This document shows, piece after piece, positions 26,754 through 35,544 of a stretch of DNA of 64,000 nt (position 1 is the stretch's first letter; every line of letters starts with the position of its first letter). The stretch is from an uncultured Clostridia bacterium (GTDB lineage Bacteria > Bacillota > Clostridia > Monoglobales > Monoglobaceae). Location: contig CAJTWN010000007.1 of assembly GCA_910580105.1 (NCBI GenBank), positions 28,225 to 92,224 of the forward strand, written 5' to 3'. The notes under the pieces are model-generated. The model was not told the DNA's origin, did not search any database, and saw only the letters and a list, made by a program, of their open reading frames with translations. The translations under genes and the position numbers were made by a program.

Positions 26754-27455
26754 CTATTTATCAAACAGCAGACAATCAAACAAGCTGTCCGCAAACAATG
26801 CGTGCATTTCGCGGGTAGGATGATTAATATAATTGGCAAGCAGTGCAGTTGTATCAACCCCGCAAGCCGAAAGCTGCTTCCACTTATCGTAACAATTGCA
26901 TAACGGTATCTGCATTTCCCTGCAAAGATCTTCCGCATCAGCCATCATTTCATCCATTTCACCATTGTTCTGCCGTTTCATGGTCACCAAAGCATAATCA
27001 CGCAGGGACTGTGGCTGAATACGGTCATCCAACCGAGTGTTCATCATATTTGGTGTCATAAAGATAACCCGAATATTCTCTTGCTGCAAACGTTTAAATA
27101 TACCGCGCAAACTGGGAATATAGGCATTCCGCCCTTCTCCCCCGTCATTCAGTCCAAAACAGACAATCACAAGATCCGGCTGATAAACCAGCACATCCTT
27201 CTCCAAACGCAAAAGCCCTTCCTCTGCACGGGTTCCCCCTATGCCTGCATTGATGATCTCCAATGTGAGTTCAGGAAAAACACCGAGAAGTTTTTTTCGT
27301 AAAATTTGATGATAGGCAGCCTCGGGATCCTTTGCTGTATGTATATCTTCATCCACCAAACCGAAACAACCTTCGGTTACACTATCTCCCAATGCCACAA
27401 TCCTCACGGTTCGATTTTCACTTTCACAATCTGCCAAAAACTTTCCAAATTTCAT
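26754..27455 (-). CDS. SGNH/GDSL-family hydrolase
   Basis: A 233-residue cytoplasmic esterase-type enzyme. Block I is VALGDSVTEGCFG with the nucleophile Ser, block II NAGIGGTRAEEG, block III CFGLNDGGEG, and block V NHPTREMHALFAD, where the His is catalytic. It differs from the SGNH protein at 858 in sequence, so it is a separate lineage. The ATG at 27455 follows AGAGGTGAAAAC. The gene ends 22 bp before the P-type ATPase start and is probably co-transcribed with it. Substrate unknown. Confidence 0.9.
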   Translation of the reverse strand: MKFGKFLADCESENRTVRIVALGDSVTEGCFGLVDEDIHTAKDPEAAYHQILRKKLLGVFPELTLEIINAGIGGTRAEEGLLRLEKDVLVYQPDLVIVCFGLNDGGEGRNAYIPSLRGIFKRLQQENIRVIFMTPNMMNTRLDDRIQPQSLRDYALVTMKRQNNGEMDEMMADAEDLCREMQIPLCNCYDKWKQLSACGVDTTALLANYINHPTREMHALFADSLFDCLLFDK

Positions 27456-27510
27456 GTTTTCACCTCTTTTACCACACAGCATACCACAGCAATTCCTCCC
27501 TGTCAAATAC

Positions 27511-27546
27511 AAAAAAGAGCCCATGGTATCACCATTGACTCTTTCT
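27511..27546 (-). terminator. Terminator after the transaldolase gene
   Basis: AAAGAG and CTCTTT plus an inner AATGGT/ACCATG pairing form the stem, with a T-run (TTTTTTG) on the minus strand. Confidence 0.7.
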
Positions 27547-27549
27547 GAT

Positions 27550-28203
27550 TTATTTTCCGGAAACTGCTTCCCAATCTTTTAAAAATCGCTCAATTCCCGC
27601 ATCGGTAAGCGGATGCTTCGTCATTTGCATCAAAATTTTATAGGGAACAGTCGCGATATGTGCGCCAACACGTGCTGCTTCAATCACATGGATCGGGTTG
27701 CGGATACTTGCGGCAATAATTTGGGTTTCAATGACGTGCATATCAAAAATTTCCACAATCTGCTGTACCACATCCAAACCATTCAAGCCAATGTCATCCA
27801 GCCTTCCCAAAAACGGACTGACATAAGACGCCCCTGCCCGTGCCGCAAGAAGTGCCTGCGCCGCAGAAAAAATCAACGTTACATTGGTTTTAATCCCCTT
27901 AGAGGATAAAACATGAACGGCTTTTAATCCCTCCTCCGTCATTGGTATTTTAATGGTCAAATTGGGATTCTGAATTTTTGCAACCAGCTCCTCCGCCTCT
28001 TTTATCATACCATCTGCAGCCGGACTTATTACTTCCGCACTGATGGAACCATCCACAATCTCTGTTATTTCTTTGACTACGGTGATAAAATCACGGCCTT
28101 CCTTTGCAATTAAAGAAGGGTTGGTTGTCACTCCGGAGAGAATCCCCATCGCATTTGCCGTCCTGATTTCATCCACATTGGCTGTGTCAATAAATAATTT
28201 CAT
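27550..28203 (-). CDS. Transaldolase / fructose-6-phosphate aldolase-type enzyme
   Basis: A 217-residue TIM-barrel aldolase of the short transaldolase family (TalC/FSA). It starts MKLFIDTANVDEIRTANAMG and has GVTTNPSLIAKEGRDF. The Schiff-base Lys lies in NLTIKIPMTEEG. Other matches are NVTLIFSAAQALLAARAGAS, VSPFLGRLDDIG and RNPIHVIEAARVGAHIATVP. The length fits TalC. It moves three-carbon units in the pentose phosphate pathway. AGGGAG precedes the start. Whether it is a transaldolase or F6P aldolase cannot be settled here. Confidence 0.93.
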   Translation of the reverse strand: MKLFIDTANVDEIRTANAMGILSGVTTNPSLIAKEGRDFITVVKEITEIVDGSISAEVISPAADGMIKEAEELVAKIQNPNLTIKIPMTEEGLKAVHVLSSKGIKTNVTLIFSAAQALLAARAGASYVSPFLGRLDDIGLNGLDVVQQIVEIFDMHVIETQIIAASIRNPIHVIEAARVGAHIATVPYKILMQMTKHPLTDAGIERFLKDWEAVSGK

Positions 28204-28253
28204 TTTACTCCCTCCTGACCTATTTTTATATCTATATTTAATTCCGCCAGTTT

Positions 28254-29624
28254 TTAATTTTCGTTTTTATAGTTTTCAATGACCTTCCGCATGGTTTCTA
28301 TTGCAGGGCCGCCAATTAATTTTCTTTGATTCACACAGGTCTCAAGGGAAATCGCTTCGTAAATATCTTCTTTAAACAATGGAGAAAATGTCAGGAATTC
28401 TTCCATCGAAAGCGCATCAATCACCGTATCCTTTTCAATACAATACGCAACCATCCGCCCAACAACTGCATGTGCATCCCGAAACGGAAGGCCATTTTTC
28501 ACCAGATAATCAGCAACATCTGTGGCATTTGTAAAACCACCTTTCGCTCCCTTCAGCATTGCATCCCGCTTTACCGTCATGGTTGTCAGCATATTGGCAA
28601 AAACAGGCAGGCACATCTTGACGGTATCTACCGCATCAAAAATCTGCTCTTTATCTTCCTGCATGTCTTTGTTATAAGCAAGGGGAAGCCCTTTCATTAC
28701 CGTCAAAAGTCCCATCAAAGAACCAAAAACCCGGCCCGTCTTTCCACGGGCAAGTTCAGCAACATCCGGATTCTTCTTCTGCGGCATGATACTGGAGCCT
28801 GTACTGTAAGCATCATCCAATTCAATAAAAGAAAATTCATGGGAACTCCAGAGAATTATTTCTTCGGCCAGACGGCTGAGGTGCATCATCAGTGCTGAAA
28901 GGTCAAAGGCCAGCTCACAGACAAAATCTCTATCCGAAACCCCATCCAGACTATTCACTGTAATACTTTCAAATCCCAGCTTTTCAGCAACAAAATTCCG
29001 ATCCAGCGGATAGGTGGTCCCCGCAAGAGCACCGCTGCCAAGCGGCATAGAATTCAAACGTTTTCGACAGTCCAAAAGCCGTTCTTTATCCCGTTTAAAC
29101 ATTTCATAATAGGCCATCAGATGATGGGCCAGCGTAATTGGCTGTGCCTTTTGAAGATGGGTATAACCCGGCATAATGGTATCCAAATTCTTTTCTGCCA
29201 CCAAAAGCAGCGCCTGCTTAATTTTTTCTGCGTCCAAAACCAGATTGTCTATTTCATCCCGAAGGTACAGCCGTATATCCAGCGCCACCTGATCGTTTCT
29301 GCTTCTTCCGGTATGCAGACGTTTTCCCACATCACCAATCCGTTCAATCAATATGGTTTCAATATTCATATGAATATCTTCCGCATCTATCATAAATTCC
29401 ACTTTACCTGCTTCTATGTCCGCTTTTATTTCTCCCAGTGTTTTTACAATCAGCTGTGCATCTTCTTTTGGAATAATTCCCTGCCGTCCAAGCATTTCGG
29501 CATGTGCCTGGCTTCCTTGTATATCCTGGGCATACATCCTCGCATCAAAACGGATGGACGAATTAAAGTCATCCACCAGCGCATCCGTTAATTTCGAGAA
29601 TCTTCCACCCCAAAGTTTTGCCAT
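28254..29624 (-). CDS. argH: Argininosuccinate lyase
   Basis: A 456-residue fumarase/aspartase-family enzyme that cleaves argininosuccinate to arginine and fumarate. The start MAKLWGGRFSK is typical. Signatures are LHTGRSRNDQVALDIRLYLR, MPGYTHLQKAQPITLAHHLM, LGSGALAGTTYPLDR and GSSIMPQKKNPDVAELARGK, the family signature with the mobile catalytic loop. It follows argG by 86 bp, which contain a terminator-like hairpin. Confidence 0.98.
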   Translation of the reverse strand: MAKLWGGRFSKLTDALVDDFNSSIRFDARMYAQDIQGSQAHAEMLGRQGIIPKEDAQLIVKTLGEIKADIEAGKVEFMIDAEDIHMNIETILIERIGDVGKRLHTGRSRNDQVALDIRLYLRDEIDNLVLDAEKIKQALLLVAEKNLDTIMPGYTHLQKAQPITLAHHLMAYYEMFKRDKERLLDCRKRLNSMPLGSGALAGTTYPLDRNFVAEKLGFESITVNSLDGVSDRDFVCELAFDLSALMMHLSRLAEEIILWSSHEFSFIELDDAYSTGSSIMPQKKNPDVAELARGKTGRVFGSLMGLLTVMKGLPLAYNKDMQEDKEQIFDAVDTVKMCLPVFANMLTTMTVKRDAMLKGAKGGFTNATDVADYLVKNGLPFRDAHAVVGRMVAYCIEKDTVIDALSMEEFLTFSPLFKEDIYEAISLETCVNQRKLIGGPAIETMRKVIENYKNEN

Positions 29625-29661
29625 AATTATTATCCTCCGTAATAATATCTGTATGAAAACA

Positions 29662-29697
29662 GCCGTGCACCGGCGTATTACACGCCCGCCGCACGGC
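29662..29697 (-). terminator. Hairpin between argG and argH
   Basis: GCCGTGC (29662-29668) pairs with GCACGGC (29691-29697), with a GC-rich inner loop and a short T-run on the minus strand. It could reduce argH expression relative to argG. Confidence 0.55.
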
Positions 29698-29710
29698 CAG
29701 TTTTCAGGAT

Positions 29711-30925
29711 TTATTTCTCATTCTTTTTGTTCATCATCGCTCTGACTTTCAGCGGCAGACCAAACAGGTTGATAAACCCTTCACTGTCCTTATGACTATA
29801 GAGTTCATGACTGTCCCCAAAGCTTGCAATATCTTCATTATAAAGAGAATAAGGTGATGTTGCACCTGCTGCAGAAATACTTCCCTTATACAGTTTTAAT
29901 TTTACTTCACCGGTAACTGTTTCTTCCATCTTATCGACCATAGCGGACAAAGATTCGCGCAGCGGTGTATACCATTTGCCGTCATAAACCAATTCACTGA
30001 ACTTAATTGCTGCCTGACGTTTAAACGCCTGGGTATCCCGGTCAAGGCACAGGAATTCCAGTTCCTGAATCGCATAATACAATATGGTACCGCCCGGTGT
30101 CTCATAAACACCTCTGGATTTCATACCAACCAACCGGTCTTCAACAATATCCGCAATGCCAATACCATAAGCGCCGCCGATTTCATTCAATTTTTCAACC
30201 AATGGCCGCGGCGCCAATTTTTCACCATCAACCGAAACAGGAACACCTTTTTCAAAACCGATGGTCACATATTTGGGCGTATCAGGTGCCTTTTCCGGCG
30301 GAACGGTCAGCTTCAGAAGGCTGTCGAGCTGCGGCTCGTTTGCCGGGTCTTCCAAATCCATTCCCTCATGGCTGATGTGCCAGATGTTCCGGTCTCTGGA
30401 ATACAAATCTTTTTTAGTCACCGGGACTTCAATTCCATGCGCCTCTGCATAATCCACCGCATCTTCACGTGATTTAATATCCCAAATTCTCCAGGGTGCA
30501 ATAATTTTTAAATGTGGTGCAAGCGCCTTGATGGTAAGTTCGAAACGAACCTGGTCATTCCCCTTACCTGTTGCACCATGGCAGATAGCAACTGCCCCCT
30601 CTTTTTCTGCAACCTCAACCAGTTTTCTGGCAATAATCGGACGTGCATGGGATGTACCAAGCAGGTATTTGCCTTCATAAACTGCGCCGGCTTTCAGTGT
30701 AGGGAAGATAAAGTCTTCAACATATTCATCCCGCAGATCTGCAATATATACTTTTGAGGCGCCGCTGGCCTTTGCTCTCTCTTCCAGGCCATCTGTCTCT
30801 TTTCCCTGGCCAACATCGCCGCACACCGCAATTACTTCATATCCATAGTTCTCAATCAGCCAGGAAATGATAATCGATGTATCGAGTCCGCCTGAATAAG
30901 CGAGGACAACTTTTTCTTTTGCCAT
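29711..30925 (-). CDS. argG: Argininosuccinate synthase
   Basis: A 404-residue enzyme that joins citrulline and aspartate using ATP. The N-type ATP pyrophosphatase loop is VLAYSGGLDTSIIISWL. Later signatures are LGTSHARPIIARKLVEVA, CHGATGKGNDQVRFELTI, WRIWDIKSREDAVDYAEAHG, RNIWHISHEGMDLEDP and KGVYETPGGTILYYA in shortened form (GVYETPGGTILYYA). The ATG at 30925 follows GGAGGTTTTTACA. It is first of the argG-argH pair. Confidence 0.98.
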   Translation of the reverse strand: MAKEKVVLAYSGGLDTSIIISWLIENYGYEVIAVCGDVGQGKETDGLEERAKASGASKVYIADLRDEYVEDFIFPTLKAGAVYEGKYLLGTSHARPIIARKLVEVAEKEGAVAICHGATGKGNDQVRFELTIKALAPHLKIIAPWRIWDIKSREDAVDYAEAHGIEVPVTKKDLYSRDRNIWHISHEGMDLEDPANEPQLDSLLKLTVPPEKAPDTPKYVTIGFEKGVPVSVDGEKLAPRPLVEKLNEIGGAYGIGIADIVEDRLVGMKSRGVYETPGGTILYYAIQELEFLCLDRDTQAFKRQAAIKFSELVYDGKWYTPLRESLSAMVDKMEETVTGEVKLKLYKGSISAAGATSPYSLYNEDIASFGDSHELYSHKDSEGFINLFGLPLKVRAMMNKKNEK

Positions 30926-31091
30926 TGTAAAAACCTCCAATATATGTTATACTTTAAATTAATATCAATTTATTATATAATAGCCAATGTCTTTTTGCAA
31001 GGGCTATCCCAGGATTTTTTTAACAAAATTACAGAAATTGTGCATAAGAATCCAAACAAAATCACGAAAATCAGAAATATGGAGAAAAAAG

Positions 31092-31580
31092 ATGAGAATT
31101 TTAGGTATTGACCCAGGTTATGCCATCGTCGGTTACGGTGTCATAGAATATGAAGGAAACAAGTTTAAGGTAATTGAATATGGCGCCATTACCACCAACG
31201 CAGGGGAGGATATGTTTGAACGTTTTAAATCCATACATGATGATTTAAATGATTTGATTGAACGTACCAAACCTGATTTTATGGCTATAGAAGAACTATT
31301 TTTTAACAGCAACCAAAAGACCGCCATTAATGTTGCGCAGGCAAGAGGTGTTCTTTTGCTCTCCGCCCTGAACCATGGCGTCCGTATCTTTGAATATACG
31401 CCTCTTCAGGTCAAACAAGCCGTGGTAGGTTATGGCCGGGCAGAAAAACAACAGGTACAGCAACTGGTCAAAATGCTTTTGAACCTTGAAAAGGTTCCCA
31501 AACCGGATGACACCGCCGATGCTCTTGCCATTGCAGTATGTCATGCACATTCTTATAACCCGCGGCGTATGGCGCTTTGA
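31092..31580 (+). CDS. ruvC: Crossover junction endodeoxyribonuclease RuvC
   Basis: A 162-residue RNase H-fold resolvase that cuts Holliday junctions. The first acidic residue is in MRILGIDPGYAIVGYGV (Asp7). The second is in MAIEELFFNSNQKTAINVAQ. The C-terminal pair lies in KPDDTADALAIAVCHAH. GGAGA precedes the ATG at 31092, so the longer upstream frame is rejected. RuvA and RuvB genes do not follow here; the gene stands alone before a strong terminator. Confidence 0.97.
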   Translation: MRILGIDPGYAIVGYGVIEYEGNKFKVIEYGAITTNAGEDMFERFKSIHDDLNDLIERTKPDFMAIEELFFNSNQKTAINVAQARGVLLLSALNHGVRIFEYTPLQVKQAVVGYGRAEKQQVQQLVKMLLNLEKVPKPDDTADALAIAVCHAHSYNPRRMAL

Positions 31581-31616
31581 AGAAATTTGTTCATTCTATT
31601 CATCATTTTATTCAGC

Positions 31617-31649
31617 AAAAAACACCTTTCATACGAAAGGTGTTTTTTT
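31617..31649. terminator. Rho-independent terminator after ruvC
   Basis: AACACCTTT and AAAGGTGTT form a stem around CATACG, followed by TTTTTTT. Confidence 0.88.
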
Positions 31650-31765
31650 AAGAATACCCCAACCATATATTATCTCTGTGCGTCTGCCATATTCATTCAC
31701 CGAATGAACGCAAACATATAAGTTTAAAGGTCTGCAAAATGTTTTATTGATTCACAATACACATC

Positions 31766-32290
31766 TCATAAACCAATTTTTACACGTAACTTCATAACAA
31801 CCGGAATCAATATCGCTGAAGCCAAAACACTCATCAACCATTGTACCGGTGAAGAAATAAAAACAACCAATGCCGCTTCCATGCCAAGCAGTGGAATTTC
31901 GCCAAGAAAATATCCAAATACCACAATCAGCAGCGCAGCCAATCCACCGAATACAAAACGCACTGCCGAAATATGCTGATACAGAATTTTACCAATACAA
32001 TACCCCATAAGCCCCTTCACAATAAAAGTTAAAGGCGCAAAAATTGCGTATCCGGAAATTAAATCCGCCAAAGCGTGGCCGACAGCGCCCACAACAGCCC
32101 CTGCAAGGGGTCCCATAAAGACGGAGGCCAAATAAATAATGCTATCTCCAAAATGGACATATCCGCCCGTTGGCGTTTTTATCTGCGGAAATATGGTAAG
32201 TACAGTGGCCAACGCAATGAATAAAGCCACCCGAACAAACCAGCGGACATCCATCTTTGGGTGTAAATTATTGTTTGTCAAATTCTTCAT
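31766..32290 (-). CDS. ECF transporter substrate-binding (S) component
   Basis: A 174-residue integral membrane protein with about six helices. It contains GGYVHFGDSIIYLASVFMG and GAVGHALADLISGYAIFAP, a pattern typical of vitamin-binding S components that pair with a shared EcfA/EcfT module. The first helix is ALFIALATVLTIF. The ligand cannot be told; no riboswitch is visible upstream. The ATG at 32290 is chosen because GGAG lies nine bases before; the longer frame has no binding site. EcfA and EcfT are not in the window. Confidence 0.85.
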   Translation of the reverse strand: MKNLTNNNLHPKMDVRWFVRVALFIALATVLTIFPQIKTPTGGYVHFGDSIIYLASVFMGPLAGAVVGAVGHALADLISGYAIFAPLTFIVKGLMGYCIGKILYQHISAVRFVFGGLAALLIVVFGYFLGEIPLLGMEAALVVFISSPVQWLMSVLASAILIPVVMKLRVKIGL

Positions 32291-32376
32291 CTGCCTCATC
32301 TCCAAGTTTTTTATAGAAGCATAGCATAAAATAAAATTCCTGTCAAATGATGGCACAATCACAAAGGCTTTGGCAA

Positions 32377-32616
32377 TTACCCTCTGAGGCGTCGATGCCG
32401 AAAAGACGTAAACAAAGCCTCCCATGTGGCAAAGTCTGCGGCACCGGATACTTCCAGCCCCAGTCTATTCTGTGCAAATCGTACTGCGGCTACTGTCTCA
32501 GGTCCAAAAATCCCATCCGGATTGATCAGCGGCGCCCCTTCCTCAACTCTGGAAAAGTCCCGCAAAAAAGTTTGTAATTCCCAAATATTATTTTGTTCAT
32601 CATAAATATTTGTCAT
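32377..32616 (-). CDS. Small peptidoglycan-binding domain protein
   Basis: A 79-residue protein that is essentially one PG_binding_1 domain: IWELQTFLRDFSRVEEG, DGIFGPETVAAVRFAQNRLG and WEALFTSF. It has no signal peptide. GGAGGG precedes the ATG at 32616. The gene begins 10 bp after the stop of the SpoIID-like gene and shares its domain type, so it works with it. The longer frame to 32820 lies inside that gene and is rejected. Confidence 0.85.
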   Translation of the reverse strand: MTNIYDEQNNIWELQTFLRDFSRVEEGAPLINPDGIFGPETVAAVRFAQNRLGLEVSGAADFATWEALFTSFRHRRLRG

Positions 32617-32626
32617 ATCATCCCTC

Positions 32627-34030
32627 CTATTGCTGCCCCACAGGCGCCCCCGGATATTGTCCAAATGACTTCTCATTTCCATCACGTATATCCGTATATA
32701 AGTCCACAATACGCTCCCATGTAAATGGCCCGACAATTCCCCTCGGCGGCAATCCAAATTCACGCTGAAAAGCCAATACTGCATTCTGTGTATCCGTACC
32801 AAAATATCCGGTAACACCAACCTTTGGTATATTGGGATACACCGTAGATATTGTATTCAAATATTCCTGTATCGTTGATACGGCATCGCCGCTGGATCCT
32901 AAACGCAGGCTTGTTCCAGGGAACAATACTGCCCCGCGGTCTTGATATTCCGGAGGAATAGATTCAAATGCAGCCAAATACTCCTCATAAATTTTATCCC
33001 ATGTTTCCTTATCAACGATTCCATCCACTTCCAATCCGACCGATCGCTGGAATGCCCGCACCGCTTCGGCTGTGGCCGGTCCAAAAATGCCATCAATTGC
33101 AACCGTTGGTATTTCATTATTAAATTCCGCAATAAAGTTCAGGTAAAATTGAACAACCCGAACATTTTCACCGCTGTCGCCTTCTTTTAACTCCGTCGTA
33201 TATTGCCGGCTGACATCTGAGATCAATAAGCCTTCTGAATCCAATTCACCGAGTCGTTTTACGGTGTTATAAAGAAATTGTACTCTATACCAGGTACCTT
33301 TCCCGATTACGCCATCAACGTCTAAGTTAAAAATCCGCTGAAATTCCCGGACAGCATCTTCCGTCGCCACATCAAAAAGGCCGTCCGGATATGCAATTTT
33401 AGGAATAGCGGGATAATTGCGTCCTATGCGATTAAGCATAATTTGCATCCTTTGCACCGGTTCGCCAGAATCTCCAAGACGCAGTGCATATCCGGGATAA
33501 GATTCCCTGAAATCGGCCACCGGTGCATCAAATACAATATCAATTTCATCGCCAAAATAATATTGTAGAATTTCATATGGGGTATAGCCTTGATTTGCCA
33601 AATCCACCGTCCCCCACTGAGAAAGCCCGTCACAAATTGTATTAACACCATCACAGTATTGTGCAAAAAGGGGCTCTAAATTTCCCCGCCGCACAATGTA
33701 GTCATTAAAAATATCATCAACAATCTGGCTGATATTTTCAAATATATCTCTTCCGTCCACAAAGGACTGATCATATTGCGTACTGTTTGTAATATCAAAA
33801 GGATACCCTTGCGCACGATAATGTTCAGTAAAAATACGGTTTAGCGTGTATGAAATCTGTGCATAAATATTTGCACGGATTGCATTTTCTGGCCACGTGG
33901 GATATATCTCACTGGATGCTACATTTTTTATGTAATCAGGAAAAGACACCCGTACATTTGCAACCGATGTATCCGAAGGTGCCCCTAAATGTACAGTTAT
34001 AAATTCAGGAACAGTAAACGTTACAGCCAT
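32627..34030 (-). CDS. SpoIID-like protein with three peptidoglycan-binding domains
   Basis: A 467-residue protein. Residues 1-170 resemble SpoIID, a lytic transglycosylase of the engulfing forespore wall: FPDYIKNVASSEIYPTWPEN, with Glu41 in the place of the SpoIID catalytic Glu, then IRANIYAQISYTLNRI, YPFDITNSTQYDQSF and FAQYCDG, echoing FSSCSGG. Residues 180-255, 285-350 and 375-450 are three PG_binding_1 domains, each with DG(L/I/Y)FG-like turns and VDGIxxKxTW. There is no signal peptide. It is the middle gene of a three-gene operon. The SpoIID relation comes from motif reading and is less certain than the binding domains. Confidence 0.8.
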   Translation of the reverse strand: MAVTFTVPEFITVHLGAPSDTSVANVRVSFPDYIKNVASSEIYPTWPENAIRANIYAQISYTLNRIFTEHYRAQGYPFDITNSTQYDQSFVDGRDIFENISQIVDDIFNDYIVRRGNLEPLFAQYCDGVNTICDGLSQWGTVDLANQGYTPYEILQYYFGDEIDIVFDAPVADFRESYPGYALRLGDSGEPVQRMQIMLNRIGRNYPAIPKIAYPDGLFDVATEDAVREFQRIFNLDVDGVIGKGTWYRVQFLYNTVKRLGELDSEGLLISDVSRQYTTELKEGDSGENVRVVQFYLNFIAEFNNEIPTVAIDGIFGPATAEAVRAFQRSVGLEVDGIVDKETWDKIYEEYLAAFESIPPEYQDRGAVLFPGTSLRLGSSGDAVSTIQEYLNTISTVYPNIPKVGVTGYFGTDTQNAVLAFQREFGLPPRGIVGPFTWERIVDLYTDIRDGNEKSFGQYPGAPVGQQ

Positions 34031-34039
34031 AACAACCTC

Positions 34040-34594
34040 CTAACTTTCCACCGATTCATATTCAACAATCTCTTGCGGAACATTGAGCGTTCCTTCAGGC
34101 AGCGGTTCCAGCGCAACCGGCTGAATGGATTCAATTTTATCAAAAATTGGAACATTTACATTCTCTTTTGTACGATACCCGGGGCTTTCAACCATAATGT
34201 TAACGTTATGATATGGCTGGATATTTCCGGGCTGCTGAGAGAATTTTGCAAGCGGCGCCGCAATCTCTATCCGTTCTGTTTTCCCGCTGCGGTCGGTCAC
34301 CAAATTCGCAATCACCGCGCCGCCCTGTTCTTCTGTCTCAGAAACTGTTACACGGGCTCCCTCAACGGGAAGAGCACCTCTCGCAGAAAACACCTGAATC
34401 ATTAATCTTCCTTGTCCTTCACGATTTGCTCCGTCTTCAAATATAATGTTCCCAGGGACGGCTGCAGTTTCTTTACTTTTTTCTGAAAACGCTTTATCCG
34501 GTTGTTTATCCTGCGGCATTTGCGATGTTTTTTCCTGCTGTCCGTGCAAAGACCGCGCCAATTTTTCATTAAACTGATCATAAAAACCTTGCAT
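34040..34594 (-). CDS. Carboxypeptidase-regulatory-like domain protein
   Basis: A 184-residue protein starting MQGFYDQFNEKLARSLHGQQ, with a Gln/Lys-rich linker. Its C-terminal domain resembles transthyretin/carboxypeptidase-regulatory folds: GRLMIQVFSARGALPVEGAR, VTVSETEEQG, TDRSGKTERIEI and HNVNIMVESPGY. It lacks a signal peptide. It is first in the operon with the SpoIID-like and small peptidoglycan-binding genes, 9 bp apart. ATG 34594 is preferred, GTG 34603 possible. A spore-coat or cortex role is inference from the neighbours. Confidence 0.75.
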   Translation of the reverse strand: MQGFYDQFNEKLARSLHGQQEKTSQMPQDKQPDKAFSEKSKETAAVPGNIIFEDGANREGQGRLMIQVFSARGALPVEGARVTVSETEEQGGAVIANLVTDRSGKTERIEIAAPLAKFSQQPGNIQPYHNVNIMVESPGYRTKENVNVPIFDKIESIQPVALEPLPEGTLNVPQEIVEYESVES

Positions 34595-34664
34595 ATTTTT
34601 CACACTCCAATCATTTTATTCTATGCAAAATAAAAACTGATGGTGCTTATCCCATGGAAAACAC

Positions 34665-34693
34665 TTGACAAATCCGTAAAATTAACGTATTCT
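34665..34693 (+). promoter_or_regulatory. Strong sigma-70-type promoter upstream of tRNA-Arg
   Basis: TTGACA (34665-34670), 17 bp, TATTCT (34688-34693). It is the only good promoter in the 240-bp gap before the tRNA. Confidence 0.6.
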
Positions 34694-34836
34694 ATTCATG
34701 TTCATTTTTATTCTTTGAATATTCTCCAACAGAATAAATTAATGAATGCCAATCTGCCCCCATAGCAAAAGAGATATTACAAGCTTCACCTAAATGATCT
34801 CTCTTCAAAAGAGGCTCAAATTGAATATTTATATAT

Positions 34837-34913
34837 GTCCTAGTAACTCAGCTGGATAGAGTGCCACCCTCCTAAGGTGGAAGCCGGAGGTTCGAATCCT
34901 CTCTGGGACGCCA
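34837..34913 (+). tRNA. tRNA-Arg (anticodon CCT)
   Basis: The acceptor GTCCTAG pairs with CTGGGAC, the anticodon arm CCACC/GGTGG holds CTCCTAA with anticodon CCT, and the T arm carries GTTCGAATC. CCA is encoded at 34911-34913. The 77-nt length and conserved bases fit a functional tRNA reading AGG. Confidence 0.97.
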
Positions 34914-34916
34914 CAA

Positions 34917-34940
34917 ACACTGCAAATGCAGTGTTTTTTG
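34917..34940 (+). terminator. tRNA terminator
   Basis: ACACTGCA and TGCAGTGT pair almost directly, then TTTTTTG. It lies four bases after the CCA end. Confidence 0.75.
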
Positions 34941-35396
34941 TTTTAAATCAATATAATCAATTTTTGCACAAGTCCGTAAAAGTGGTATCCGGAACAGGGA
35001 CAAAGGAAGACCCATATATATTGACCGGCAAACCGGGAATTGTGGCGATGCTGAATGGATTGGAGCAATCCTATGAACAGAACCCCACCGAAAAAAGTTG
35101 GACAGGTTCCCGTTCCCCTGGATCCAGTGTTTGAATCGCCGGGTGCAGAAGCCGGCTGGGAAGAAGGTACACAGATGATGACCGTGACAAAAGATAAAGA
35201 ACAGGTAAAAATACAGGTAGGAAGCAAGGTGATGGAGAAGAACGGAGAAGAGATTGACTTTGGCTATCCAGCCGTATTGGAGGGCGGCCGGACCATGATT
35301 CCCCTCAGCGCAGTGTCAGAGAGCTTCTCCATCCCAGTGGACTGGAACAGAGATGAACAGCGGATAGATATTACAGCTGAGACAGAAACAGAATAA
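34941..35396 (+). pseudogene. Broken gene for an exported protein with a copper-amine-oxidase N (stalk) domain
   Basis: Two overlapping frames carry pieces of one protein. The first holds VKVVSGTGTKEDPYIL and GIVAMLNGLEQSYEQNPTEK, typical of exported Clostridia proteins. It then runs out of frame near 35095, where a second frame takes over. The second has GQVPVPLDPVFESPG and the end of a stalk domain: VKIQVGSKVMEKNGEEIDFG and GRTMIPLSAVSESFSIPVDW. No signal peptide or start precedes it. The 5' end abuts the tRNA terminator, so an integration or deletion at the tRNA removed the beginning. A strong terminator follows. Confidence 0.7.
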
Positions 35397-35402
35397 AATT
35401 TC

Positions 35403-35440
35403 CACAGCCCTGTTTTTATACAAAACAGGGCTGTGTTTTT
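35403..35440 (+). terminator. Strong rho-independent terminator
   Basis: CACAGCCCTGTTTT and AAAACAGGGCTGTG form a 14-bp stem around TATAC, then TTTTT. Confidence 0.92.
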
Positions 35441-35544
35441 CAGCAGAAATGAATTATATCTTAGAATGAATCACCAATCACTTTTATGGTTTTCGTATAA
35501 CTCTGATACAATTTCAAAAAAACTCAGAGATTACTTCGGATTCT

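Noticed and set aside
30987..31091. Longer N-terminus of RuvC
   Set aside because: No binding site; GGAGA sits before the ATG at 31092, which gives the standard start MRILGIDPG.
34877..35134. Protein-coding start inside tRNA-Arg
   Set aside because: The ATG lies in the tRNA; only the part after 34941 resembles a protein and it is a remnant.
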